From assembly GCA_945862035.1 (NCBI GenBank), contig CAMAXB010000017.1, positions 1-20,478 of the forward strand: a stretch of 20,478 bases of DNA, read 5' to 3'. Made by a program: the position numbers and the translations under genes. Below, one piece after another: positions 1 to 6,540 of the stretch (position 1 is the first letter of the stretch; every line of letters begins with the position of its first letter). The notes under the pieces were generated by a model. That model was given only the letters and a program-made list of their open reading frames with translations, was not told the origin of the DNA and ran no database searches. The DNA comes from Opitutus sp. GAS368. GTDB taxonomy: Bacteria > Verrucomicrobiota > Verrucomicrobiia > Opitutales > Opitutaceae.

Positions 1-219
1 GGCGTGATCGAGGGCCGCCACATCGACCTGCGTCCGTACATCCTCAACGGCGAGACGATCAAGATCATGCCGGGTGGCCTGACCCGCGTCGCCCTGCGCA
101 AGGGCTCCCTCGTGGTGAACTCCTCCCAGGGCGGCGGCTCCAAGGACACCTGGGTCCTCAGCGACGATGAGGCTCCCGAGCCGGTGCAGGTCGAGGGCCA
201 GGAGAAGATCATCGTCTAG
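1..219 (+). CDS. Circularly permuted ATP-grasp protein, C-terminal end (partial)
   Basis: The reading frame is open at the left edge of the window and ends at TAG 217-219, so only the last 72 codons are present. The segment contains RHIDLRPYILNG, then IKIMPGGLTRVAL, then a short Ser/Gly-rich stretch before KDTWVL. This is the typical C-terminus of the circularly permuted ATP-grasp family (COG2308 type, formerly DUF404/DUF407). These proteins resemble ATP-dependent carboxylate-amine ligases, but their substrate is not established. The next real gene in the same direction is an alpha-E protein, which is the usual neighbour of this family and supports the call. Normally the two genes are nearly contiguous; here they are 500 bp apart because of an inserted cassette. 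The stop codon lies inside a 29-bp palindrome (213-241). Confidence 0.85.
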   Translation, partial: GVIEGRHIDLRPYILNGETIKIMPGGLTRVALRKGSLVVNSSQGGGSKDTWVLSDDEAPEPVQVEGQEKIIV

Positions 220-241
220 CGCCGAGGCTCGGCGCTAGACG
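213..241. repeat. 29-bp perfect palindrome across the ATP-grasp stop codon
   Basis: Two perfect 14-bp arms (213-226 and 228-241) flank a single central G at 227. The left arm begins CGTCTAGCGCC and includes the last codons and the TAG stop of the ATP-grasp gene. As RNA it would form a strong GC-rich hairpin of about 12-13 bp. No run of T follows on either strand, so it is not a typical intrinsic terminator. It could protect the 3' end of the upstream mRNA or mark the edge of the inserted cassette that begins 7 bp later. Confidence 0.8.
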
Positions 242-247
242 AAATGT

Positions 248-706
248 CGAATGACCAGTGACCAATGAGCAATGAAACCCAGCCCTTAAGATCTCGATGA
301 GCGCACCGCGCTCTACGGCGAGGCCGTCATTGAATTTTGTCAGATTTTGACGGTAAACCCCATCACTTCCCCATTGATCACCCAGTTCGTCAAAGCAGCG
401 ACCAGCGTAGGGGCCAACTATGGCGAGGCGGATGAGGCTGAGTCCAAACCTGACTTTCGCCACAAGATCGCGCTCTGTCGCAAAGAGTCGCGTGAGGCAA
501 AGCACTGGTGCCGCATGCTGGCGAAGGCGGTGCCCGGAGAGAAGTCCGCCATCCGGCCCCTGTGGCGCGAAGCTCGCGAAATTCATCTCATTTTCTGCAA
601 GATCATCCGCACGACAGACGAGAACCTACGCCTCGCTCGCGTCGCAAAATCAGCCAACCGCTAACATGCCGACATTGGTCATTGCCCATTGGTCATTGGT
701 CATTCG
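248..706 (+). mobile_element. IVS-like cassette with 28-bp terminal inverted repeats
   Basis: Positions 248-275 and 679-706 are inverted copies of one another with 26 of 28 identities. Each is built from short units of the form ATGACCA/CAATGA. In RNA one of the two mismatches (258/696) becomes a G-U pair, leaving only an A-C mismatch (268/686). The arms enclose a four-helix-bundle reading frame. This is the layout of 23S rRNA intervening sequences: complementary ends forming a long stem, with an S23-type gene in the loop. Here the element lies between an ATP-grasp gene and an alpha-E gene instead. No target-site duplication is obvious. That the unit is or was mobile is inference. Confidence 0.6.
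272..664 (+). pseudogene. Four-helix-bundle protein, S23/23S-rRNA IVS family, 5' end interrupted
   Basis: From 290 to 664 one frame reads through DLDERTALYGEAV, then ATSVGANYGEADEAES, then ICKKE-like and TKHWLRM-like segments (seen here as LCRKESREAKHWCRML), ending at TAA 662-664. The SVGANY and EADEAES motifs are hallmarks of the four-helix-bundle family found in 23S rRNA intervening sequences and related to the Avd accessory protein of diversity-generating retroelements. The expected start is ATG 272, giving MKPSP, but TAA follows at 287-289, just before the conserved DLDERT helix. The next possible start in frame is TTG 347, which would lose most of helix 1. Either the gene is newly inactivated or a truncated protein is made. 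Family members may bind nucleic acid, but their function is not settled. Confidence 0.75.
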
Positions 707-718
707 GCGCATCACCCC

Positions 719-1705
719 ATGCTCTCCCGCGTCGCCGACATCATCTACTGGATGGCCCGTTATCTTGAACGGGCCGAAAACACCGCCCGCATTGTCGACG
801 TCAACGCGCAGCTCGTCATCGACCTGCAGTCGCGCCAAGCGGCCGATGATCCGCGATCCTGGGAGCCGCTCGTCTATGTGACCGGCGACGAGGACAAGTT
901 CTTCGAGCTCTACGGCCAGACCGTGAGCGAGCGCGCCGTCGTCGAGTTCATGCTCTTCGACAAGCGCAACCCAAGCTCCGTCATCTCCTGCATCGCCACC
1001 GCCCGGGAAAACGCGCGCTGCATCCGCGACCAGCTGGCCAACGAGGTCTGGGAGACGCTCAATACCTTCTACCTGAAGCTCAAGGACGACGACTACGCGC
1101 GCTATGCCCAGCTCGGCTCCGCCGAGTACCTCAACCGGCTCAAGACGCGCATCCAGCTCTTCTACGGGGTCGCCGACTCCATGCTCCCGCGGACCCAGGG
1201 CTGGTGGTTCTATGAATTCGGGCGTCACCTCGAGCGCGCGGATAACACGTCGCGCATCCTCGATGTGAAGTACTACATGCTGCTGCCTTCGCTCCACGCC
1301 GTGGGCTCCGCCCTCGACCTGATCCAGTGGGGCTCCGTGCTTCGCTCGTGCTCCGCCTTCGAGGCCTTCCGCCGCAGCCGGCGCGGCCAGCTCAATCTTG
1401 AGCGCGTGCTCGACTACCTCATTCGCGACGAGGACTTTCCCCGCAGCATCCTGTTCTCCGTGCTCGCCGCGGAGGATGCCCTCGCCCAGATCGTCGCCAC
1501 CATGCCGCACGTGGCGGACAACCCAGCCAGCCAGCGCGTCGCCAGCCTCCGGGCGCATCTGCAGGAGACCAGCGTGGCCGACATCATCAAGAGCGGCGTG
1601 CACGAATACCTCGACGAGGTCCAGCAGCAGGCGCAGTTGATCCACGAGTCCCTCCAGGAAACCTTCGTCGATTACCCGACCGCCACCGCCCGGGTGATGG
1701 CCTGA
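719..1705 (+). CDS. Alpha-E domain-containing protein
   Basis: The product has 328 residues and begins MLSRVADIIYWMARYLERAE, the characteristic N-terminus of alpha-E proteins (COG2307, formerly DUF403). The all-helical sequence continues to the end, with family motifs such as SMLPRTQGWWFYEFG and FLRADNT-like repeats (seen as LERADNT). The start was set at ATG 719 because the ten upstream codons in frame fall in the inverted repeat of the inserted cassette and do not resemble the family. Alpha-E proteins occur with circularly permuted ATP-grasp proteins, often with transglutaminase-like proteases, in gene sets thought to make or modify a peptide; no reaction has been assigned to alpha-E itself. 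The ATP-grasp partner is upstream. The cassette occupies the expected promoter and ribosome-binding region, so translation signals may have been altered. Confidence 0.9.
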   Translation: MLSRVADIIYWMARYLERAENTARIVDVNAQLVIDLQSRQAADDPRSWEPLVYVTGDEDKFFELYGQTVSERAVVEFMLFDKRNPSSVISCIATARENARCIRDQLANEVWETLNTFYLKLKDDDYARYAQLGSAEYLNRLKTRIQLFYGVADSMLPRTQGWWFYEFGRHLERADNTSRILDVKYYMLLPSLHAVGSALDLIQWGSVLRSCSAFEAFRRSRRGQLNLERVLDYLIRDEDFPRSILFSVLAAEDALAQIVATMPHVADNPASQRVASLRAHLQETSVADIIKSGVHEYLDEVQQQAQLIHESLQETFVDYPTATARVMA

Positions 1706-1724
1706 TCCGGCCCTCCGGACTCCC

Positions 1725-2666
1725 GTGCCCGCCTTGGCCATGCCGCCCTCACCCGCGCCCGGCTGGACCGCTTGGGCGGTGCTGCCCTCCGCGCCGCCCA
1801 CCCGGCCCGATCTGCTCGCCGAGCAGATTGACGGTGGTCAGGCCTTTCGCTGGCAGCGAGATGACGCGGGCAACTGGGTGGGCGGCTGGAACGACCTAGC
1901 TCTTCGTCTCCGGCTCGATCCGCACGGCCGGCTGACCTACTCCGCTCCCGTCGCGCTTCAGCCCCGACTGCCGGCGGCCCTCACGACCTACCTAGGACTG
2001 GATCCGGCCAACTCCGGCCTGACCGACGCCCTCCCTTGGCGCAGCGATGCCCACCTCGCAGACTGCCTCGAGGCCTTTCCCGGTCTGCGGATCCTCCGTC
2101 AGCCCTTTGGTGAGACCCTGCTGGGCTTTCTCTGCAGCGCGACGAAGCAGATCGTCCAGATCAAGCAGATGATGGCGCTCCTCGCGCGCCGGCACGGAGC
2201 ACCCCTTGACTTCGCCGTGAACGGAGAGCCCTGGCACCGCCTGCCGACCTGGGCGGAACTGGCCCAGACGTCCGAGGCTGATCTGCGCGCCTGTCTCCTC
2301 GGATTCCGCGCCCGCTATATTCATCAGACTGCGCGCTTCCTCGCCGCCAACCCGGGCTGGCTCGAGGCCACCGAGCAGGCTCCCTATGCGGAGGCCAAGG
2401 AACGTCTTTGTTCCCTCTCTGGCGTCGGAGAGAAGGTCGCCGACTGCGTGCTGCTGTTTGGGGCGGGGCGGCTCGAGGCTTTTCCGGTCGACACGTGGAT
2501 CCTCAAGGCGCTCGCGCGCCGCTACGGCCTCGACGGCTGGAAGCCGGGGCAGGTCGCGCAATTCGGGCGAGCCCACTTCGGGCCATTGGCGGGACTCGCC
2601 CAGCAGTACCTCTTTGCCTACGAGCGTCGGGCGGCCAGCGAGAGCAGCCGCCAAGGGAAAAAATAG
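1725..2666 (+). CDS. OGG1-like 8-oxoguanine / 3-methyladenine-type DNA glycosylase (HhH-GPD)
   Basis: The product has 313 residues from GTG 1725, or 308 from ATG 1740; the choice is uncertain and neither has a strong Shine-Dalgarno site. The N-terminal OGG domain includes GGQAFRWQ (about 37-44). The segment GFLCSATKQIVQIKQ (134-148) corresponds to the substrate-pocket helix of OGG1. The helix-hairpin-helix LSGVGEKVADC (231-241) carries the expected catalytic lysine at 237, and PVDTW supplies the catalytic aspartate at 256. Such enzymes excise oxidised or alkylated bases and, with the lysine, can act as bifunctional glycosylase/AP lyases. It starts 19 bp after the alpha-E stop and is probably co-transcribed with it. 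Exact base specificity cannot be read from the sequence. Confidence 0.88.
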   Translation: MPALAMPPSPAPGWTAWAVLPSAPPTRPDLLAEQIDGGQAFRWQRDDAGNWVGGWNDLALRLRLDPHGRLTYSAPVALQPRLPAALTTYLGLDPANSGLTDALPWRSDAHLADCLEAFPGLRILRQPFGETLLGFLCSATKQIVQIKQMMALLARRHGAPLDFAVNGEPWHRLPTWAELAQTSEADLRACLLGFRARYIHQTARFLAANPGWLEATEQAPYAEAKERLCSLSGVGEKVADCVLLFGAGRLEAFPVDTWILKALARRYGLDGWKPGQVAQFGRAHFGPLAGLAQQYLFAYERRAASESSRQGKK

Positions 2667-3318
2667 GCCGCGTAAACCACGGCGTAGACGGCGAAGTGCT
2701 CCCACTTCAGCGCGTGGGCCGCTACGAAGAAGAAGATCCGCAGGTGCATGCCGATCACATTCTTGTACGGTGCAAACAGGCTCGCGCCACCAAAGCGCTG
2801 CCGCACCTTGCGCGCCGCCATGTCGGCCGCCTTGACCGACGTCTTCGGCGGTTCCGGCGAAACAACTTCAAATCGAAAGTGACGCCGCTCGGCCAGAACG
2901 GCGACGGGCAGGAACCACGCGTAGTCGCTCACCACCCGAGGTCCATCAACACCCCACCCAACGCACCACCCACCCGCTGCACGCCATCAGGCGGGGAAAA
3001 GGCACTCAGGAATCCCGCATCCCCAACGTGAACCAGGCCAAAATGAAACGTGAAGAACGCCAGCAGGAACAAGCCGCCGAAGGCGGTGACCGCACCGGCA
3101 CGCTTCGCGCCTGTACGAAGGCGGAGGACGGCCGGACTGAAGGTTCCCCACTCACTCGTGGCTTAACCCACGACCCGACTCGACCGCCAGAGGCTCCAAC
3201 CCAGATCCGTGGTGTTTTAGCCAAGATACCACGCCACACCCAGGCCGGACGCAAGAGCCAGTGCATCCGGCCATGCGCCGGCCCATCCACTCCCGCCGAT
3301 CGGTGCGGACTCGATCAC
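2618..3318 (-). pseudogene. Decayed integral membrane protein gene (DUF6498-like), two stops and a frameshift
   Basis: On the minus strand a single frame starting at GTG 3318, two bases after the glyoxalase stop, reads VIESAPIGGSGWAGAW and AWYLG, meets TAA (3217-3219), continues as NTTDLGWSLWRSSRVVG, meets a second TAA (3163-3165), and resumes with a hydrophobic segment GGLFLLAFFTFHFGLVHVG before TGA 2929-2931. The frame one base over then continues DYAWFLPVAVLAERRHF and PYKNVIGMHLRIFFF to a stop at 2618. Joined, these pieces give about 230 residues with several membrane spans, resembling the DUF6498 family known from Verrucomicrobiota. Protein-like sequence persists across both stops, which argues for recent inactivation. 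The 3' end overlaps the glycosylase gene tail to tail. The family assignment is from memory and is less certain than the decay itself. Confidence 0.6.
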
Positions 3319-3319
3319 G

Positions 3320-3706
3320 TCACTTTACCCGTTGAATCAGCTCCACCTCATAGCCTTCGGGCGCATCAATGAAGGCGATCATCGAGCCGCTGCCGCTTTG
3401 CGTGGGACCATCACTCAACGCATAGCCGCGGGCCGCAAGTTGCGCGGCAAAGGCCGTCAGGTCGTCAACTTCAAACGCGAGATGCATGAGGTCGGGCTGC
3501 ACTTGGACCGACGGGCTGTTGGGCAGCTGGCAAAGTTCGATCTCTTCTTCGCTGTTCGGCGTCGCGAGAAAGACCAGCTGCGCCCCACGCGGCGAGGTGT
3601 GCCGGCGCGAGACCGTCAGGCCCAGCGCTTCCTGATAAAATTTCGCGGTGCGCTCGATGTCATTCACGCGCAGGCGCGTGTGCAGGAGTTTTTTTACGGT
3701 AGCCAT
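3320..3706 (-). CDS. VOC-family glyoxalase I-like protein (lactoylglutathione lyase type)
   Basis: The product has 128 residues and starts at ATG 3706 with MATVKKLLHTRLRVNDIERT. It matches the glyoxalase I fold: two beta-alpha-beta-beta-beta modules with the four expected metal ligands His9, Glu57 (in IELCQ), His75 (in LMHLAFEV) and Glu122 (in YEVELIQ). Spacing is almost the same as in Escherichia coli GloA (5, 56, 74, 122). The enzyme would isomerise the methylglyoxal-thiol hemithioacetal in the cytoplasm, but VOC proteins with these residues can also act on other substrates, so the reaction is inferred. It lies upstream of the decayed membrane gene and probably once shared a transcript with it. 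A purine-rich GGAAGG directly abuts the start. Confidence 0.88.
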   Translation of the reverse strand: MATVKKLLHTRLRVNDIERTAKFYQEALGLTVSRRHTSPRGAQLVFLATPNSEEEIELCQLPNSPSVQVQPDLMHLAFEVDDLTAFAAQLAARGYALSDGPTQSGSGSMIAFIDAPEGYEVELIQRVK

Positions 3707-4017
3707 CCTTCCACGCTACACCTCCGCTCCGTCCTGTCACCGGAGAAACGCATGCGACCCGGGCAGGTGTCACGTATTACGTGACACCTACCCGGGCTCC
3801 GGCCGCGAGGGGGCAACAGTCCGCAGGAAGGCAAGGGCAGGATACGAACCAAGCAAGCAGGGCTTGCGGGGCGCGCGGGCGATCGCGGCGGAAATCGTCG
3901 CCGCGTCAGGTTCGCACATTCACCGACGGCCAGGCGGCTCAGACGGCGCAGCTTCGCACGTTGAACGCCGTTCCGAGCGAGGACAGCGCCCTCGCGCGCA
4001 AGCACCGTGGGGTACAA
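3707..4017. other. Intergenic region between VWA gene and glyoxalase gene
   Basis: This 311-bp stretch lies downstream of the VWA gene and upstream of the glyoxalase gene, both on the minus strand. It holds the 39-bp palindrome at 3758-3796. The rest (3797-4017) is GC-rich with short open frames on both strands but no recognisable protein. I see no T-run terminator after the VWA stop and no convincing promoter. Confidence 0.5.
3758..3796. repeat. 39-bp REP-like palindrome containing GTGTCACGTA
   Basis: Two 19-bp arms (3758-3776 and 3778-3796) are inverted copies with 18 of 19 matches around a central T at 3777. The core reads GTGTCACGTA-T-TACGTGACAC, flanked by CCCGGG on both sides. There is no T-tract. 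The form is that of a short dispersed extragenic palindrome (REP-like). It lies in the 5' region of the glyoxalase gene, so a role as an operator cannot be excluded. Confidence 0.75.
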
Positions 4018-5457
4018 TCAAGGTGCGGTGAGTTCCTCCAGCCGACGCGTCGTCAGGAGTTCAAAACGTCCGCCATGCCTGCGCGCAACCTGAGTCAGCC
4101 CATCCATCGCGGCCTGCGGGCGGTCGTCGGGTCCGGCGAAGAGAAAGAGGTTCAACGCCAGCCGGTCACGGGTAAACGTGTTGGCGAGCGCGCCGACGAA
4201 GGCCTGCGCATCGTTCAGGGCCGCCGGTTCAACTTCGGAAAGGCGGGCGTCAGGATCCACCCACACCGGCTTTCCGGCGCGGTCGCTCCAACCGGTGAGA
4301 TCCATCGTGATCGCCACGCCGGCCCGCGCCAGCGCAGCCTGGAAGTCGGCGTCTAGGATGCGCCGCGTCTCGGTCACGATAAAGGGATCCCGCCTTTCTG
4401 CGATCAGACGACGATTGATGGCCTCCAGTTCCTTTCGCGCCTTGGCCAGCGCGGCGAGTCGGGCCTTCGTGACCTCCTTGAGGTCGAGCCCCTCCCGCCG
4501 GAGAGCCTCGAGGTCCTGCTCGCGCGAACGACGACGCCCCTGCAATTCTCCCTCACCCATTCGCTTGCTGCCGTAGCCCGCAGCACCGGTGATCACAAAA
4601 ACCGTATCGGGTTTCAGCTGCAGCCCGGCATGGACCGCCTGCACCCACGGGCTTGGGCTGTAGCCCGGATCAATCGCGGATCCCTCGGGTGCAACCGCCG
4701 TCCAAGCCGTGCCGCCGCCGGTGTAGGCGATCCCCAGCGCATCCAGCTTCGTGTTGATCGGTCCCATCCAATCAAAGAAGGTGGTCTTGTTCTTCACCGT
4801 GGCCAACTGGAGGCGGTCGGCATACGGGTTGAGCTTCATCCCGTCGAAGAGCACAACGCCAAACTCGGATGACGGCGGGAGATTTCCGATCAACTTCATG
4901 ATTTCCGTCCGAATGATCCCGAATGCCTGAAAGCCGCCCTTGCGGATGTCCATCAGGCTGCGACCAACATCGACAACGAACACCACCTTCTGCGCGCGCA
5001 CGTTCGATAGTCCGAGAAAGCTGAGGCTCATGAATCCGCGCCCGCCGAGATTGGCGCTGCCCAGACTCGTCCCGAGCCCACCTCCGCCCGCCCCCAGTCC
5101 AAGTCCCGCCCCAAAGCCACCAAATCCGCCCAGTCCGGACGCTCCCGGCGTGGCCAGCGCGGGCATCGGGGGCAGCGCAAGGGCGCCGGACGCGGTCGTG
5201 AGGATGCGAGCGCTTGCGGCCGGAGATGAACTGGTCGCCCCTCCCTTTCGCGCCACCTGGAGGCGGTGTTCAACCTGCTTGCGCGGGGCCGTGTCAGCGG
5301 GCGGAGGTGCCTCGAATCGTTTCTTCTTCCCCACGATGGTCTCCGAAACGACCAGCACCGCCGCGGCCGCGATCAGGATGGCATGCAGACCCACGCTCAC
5401 CAGCACAGGCATGCTGCCCGTGAGTCGGCGGTAGAGACTGGGTCGGACTGTCTCCAT
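4018..5457 (-). CDS. Membrane-anchored VWA-like protein, last gene of TPR/ExbB/ExbD operon
   Basis: The product has 479 residues. A single membrane segment (about 17-38) follows a short cytoplasmic N-terminus. Next come a Lys/Arg- and Pro-rich stretch, a Gly-rich linker (about 106-141), and a von Willebrand A-like domain from about 155 (KVVFVVDVGRSLMD). The metal site is only partly conserved: Asp163, Gly165 and Ser167 stand where DxSxS is usual. A charged helical segment (about 308-357) interrupts the domain and resembles a coiled coil. The C-terminus reads RFELLTTRRLEEL. The start ATG 5457 is two bases after the stop of the second exbD, so translation is probably coupled. With its N-terminal anchor and periplasmic domain it occupies the position a TonB- or TolA-like transducer might take. 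That role is inference. Confidence 0.72.
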   Translation of the reverse strand: METVRPSLYRRLTGSMPVLVSVGLHAILIAAAAVLVVSETIVGKKKRFEAPPPADTAPRKQVEHRLQVARKGGATSSSPAASARILTTASGALALPPMPALATPGASGLGGFGGFGAGLGLGAGGGGLGTSLGSANLGGRGFMSLSFLGLSNVRAQKVVFVVDVGRSLMDIRKGGFQAFGIIRTEIMKLIGNLPPSSEFGVVLFDGMKLNPYADRLQLATVKNKTTFFDWMGPINTKLDALGIAYTGGGTAWTAVAPEGSAIDPGYSPSPWVQAVHAGLQLKPDTVFVITGAAGYGSKRMGEGELQGRRRSREQDLEALRREGLDLKEVTKARLAALAKARKELEAINRRLIAERRDPFIVTETRRILDADFQAALARAGVAITMDLTGWSDRAGKPVWVDPDARLSEVEPAALNDAQAFVGALANTFTRDRLALNLFLFAGPDDRPQAAMDGLTQVARRHGGRFELLTTRRLEELTAP

Positions 5458-5459
5458 GA

Positions 5460-5909
5460 TCAGAGTTCAGGTTCGGATGTTGTCGTGAACGTCACCGCGG
5501 TGATCCCCGCCACCGAGAGCGCATTGAGCACATCAATCGTGCGCTCGTAGCGCGAATCCGGATGGCTCATCAAGGTGACCACGACCTTGCTTTTGGCGGC
5601 GTCGCTCGACTCCTTCAGCCGCATCAGGGTCGCCGTCAACCGCGGCAGCGACGGATCGAGCGCCGAGTCGTACGGCTCATCGTTGAGCAGGACGTTTCCG
5701 CTTTCATCAATCGAAAGCCACTGCTCGTCCACAAACTCCACCGGGCCCTCCGCGATCGCGACGCCGGGAAGTTTGGTCTGCAGGATCCGCTCGATCCGAA
5801 TCTGCGCCGCGAGGGCCATGAAGAAAACGAGGATCACAAAGACCACGTCGATCAAAGGCGCGATCTGAAACCCGAGATCGGGATTCGCGGCGTATGCAGG
5901 TCGTCTCAT
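5460..5909 (-). CDS. ExbD/TolR-family biopolymer transport protein (second copy)
   Basis: The product has 149 residues from ATG 5909; a TTG at 5927 would add six residues but gives no family-like extension. It has a short N-terminus, then FQIAPLIDVVFVILVFFMA, the single membrane helix of ExbD with the ion-pathway aspartate at 21. A periplasmic domain of about 110 residues follows, ending in a beta-alpha-beta (IDVLNALSVAGITAVTFTT) typical of ExbD/TolR. Together with ExbB it would form a motor using the ion gradient across the inner membrane. It differs strongly from the first ExbD, so the two may form a heteromer. The space between the two exbD genes contains a 110-bp palindrome (5947-6056). 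No clear Shine-Dalgarno precedes the start. Confidence 0.87.
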   Translation of the reverse strand: MRRPAYAANPDLGFQIAPLIDVVFVILVFFMALAAQIRIERILQTKLPGVAIAEGPVEFVDEQWLSIDESGNVLLNDEPYDSALDPSLPRLTATLMRLKESSDAAKSKVVVTLMSHPDSRYERTIDVLNALSVAGITAVTFTTTSEPEL

Positions 5910-5946
5910 GAAACAAATCGTCGACAAAATCGAACTTCAGAGAATT

Positions 5947-6056
5947 TAACCACGGATGGACACGGATAGACACGGATTCCATGCCGCAGGAGCGATCGAC
6001 AGACGCAACGTGTCCCAGATTCCTTATCCGTGTTTATCCGTGTCCATCCGTGGTTA
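5947..6056. repeat. 110-bp inverted repeat of CACGGAT decamers between the two exbD genes
   Basis: Arms at 5947-5977 and 6026-6056 (31 bp each) are inverted copies with 30 of 31 matches, separated by a 48-bp loop. Each arm has three CACGGAT units spaced 10 bp apart and begins TAACCACGGATGGA. Similar CACGGAT repeats are, from my general knowledge, common between genes in Verrucomicrobiota and Planctomycetota. In the operon transcript it would fold into a long hairpin between exbD genes and could act as an RNase III site or differential-expression element. The loop has no reading frame of note. Confidence 0.85.
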
Positions 6057-6081
6057 GCCTGCACTTTTCGGTTCCTCGCCG

Positions 6082-6516
6082 TTAAGTTGAGGGACGGATT
6101 ACCGTCGCGAAGGTCACATCGATGATCCCGGCCTGCGCGGCGAGCTCGACCACTGCGGCCACATGACGCACCGGCGTGGCGCCGTCGCAGCGAATCAGCA
6201 CGCGCAGGTCGGCCCGGCTCTGTCGGCGCGCTGCGAGGATCGGGATCATCGAGGCGGGTTCGACGATCTGCTCCTCGAAGGTCGTGACCGCTCTTTGCTC
6301 CCCGGCACGCCAGGCGATATTGAAGACGAGTTCGCCCTCTGAATCTTCCTTGGCGGCCGCGTCGGGGGCCGCCGGCAGTTCGATCGTCGGATCATAACGC
6401 GTCACCGCGGTTGACGCGATGCTCATGAAGAAGATGAGCAGCACGAGCAGCACATCAATCAACGGGGCGATCTGAAACTCCGGATCGCCCTCCGCTCCGC
6501 CCGCGTTTCCTGCCAC
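6082..6516 (-). CDS. ExbD/TolR-family biopolymer transport protein (first copy)
   Basis: The product has 144 residues. The start is GTG 6516, chosen because a strong AAGGAGG lies five bases upstream (6522-6528) and no better start is near. The sequence FQIAPLIDVLLVLLIFFMS (14-32) is the ExbD membrane helix with the conserved aspartate at 21. The periplasmic part ends VVELAAQAGIIDVTFATV, the usual C-terminal beta-alpha-beta. It follows exbB by 24 bases. It would form the ion-conducting core with ExbB. Two exbD genes in one operon suggest a heteromeric stator, as in other ExbB-D-D systems. Confidence 0.9.
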   Translation of the reverse strand: MAGNAGGAEGDPEFQIAPLIDVLLVLLIFFMSIASTAVTRYDPTIELPAAPDAAAKEDSEGELVFNIAWRAGEQRAVTTFEEQIVEPASMIPILAARRQSRADLRVLIRCDGATPVRHVAAVVELAAQAGIIDVTFATVIRPST

Positions 6517-6521
6517 GACAG

Positions 6522-6528
6522 CCTCCTT
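6522..6528 (-). promoter_or_regulatory. Ribosome binding site for first exbD (GTG start)
   Basis: AAGGAGG on the minus strand, five bases from GTG 6516. It is a near-perfect Shine-Dalgarno sequence and settles the non-ATG start. Confidence 0.85.
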
Positions 6529-6540
6529 GGTTGGGGTTGG

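Noticed and set aside
248..706. CRISPR-like array from short repeated ATGACCA units
   Set aside because: The units are short, adjacent and inverted around a gene; there are no regular spacers.
650..1801. 383-codon minus-strand frame over the alpha-E gene
   Set aside because: Low-complexity antisense shadow; the plus-strand alpha-E protein is clear.
3006..3290. 94-codon minus-strand frame
   Set aside because: It is the wrong frame of the decayed membrane gene; the frame starting at 3318 gives the family-like sequence.
3758..3796. Palindrome as intrinsic terminator
   Set aside because: No T-run on either strand and the arms leave only a one-base loop; a REP-like or operator role fits better.
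3694..4017. 107-codon minus-strand frame between VWA and glyoxalase genes
   Set aside because: It overlaps a palindrome, is Arg/Pro-rich and overlaps the glyoxalase start; no motif supports it.
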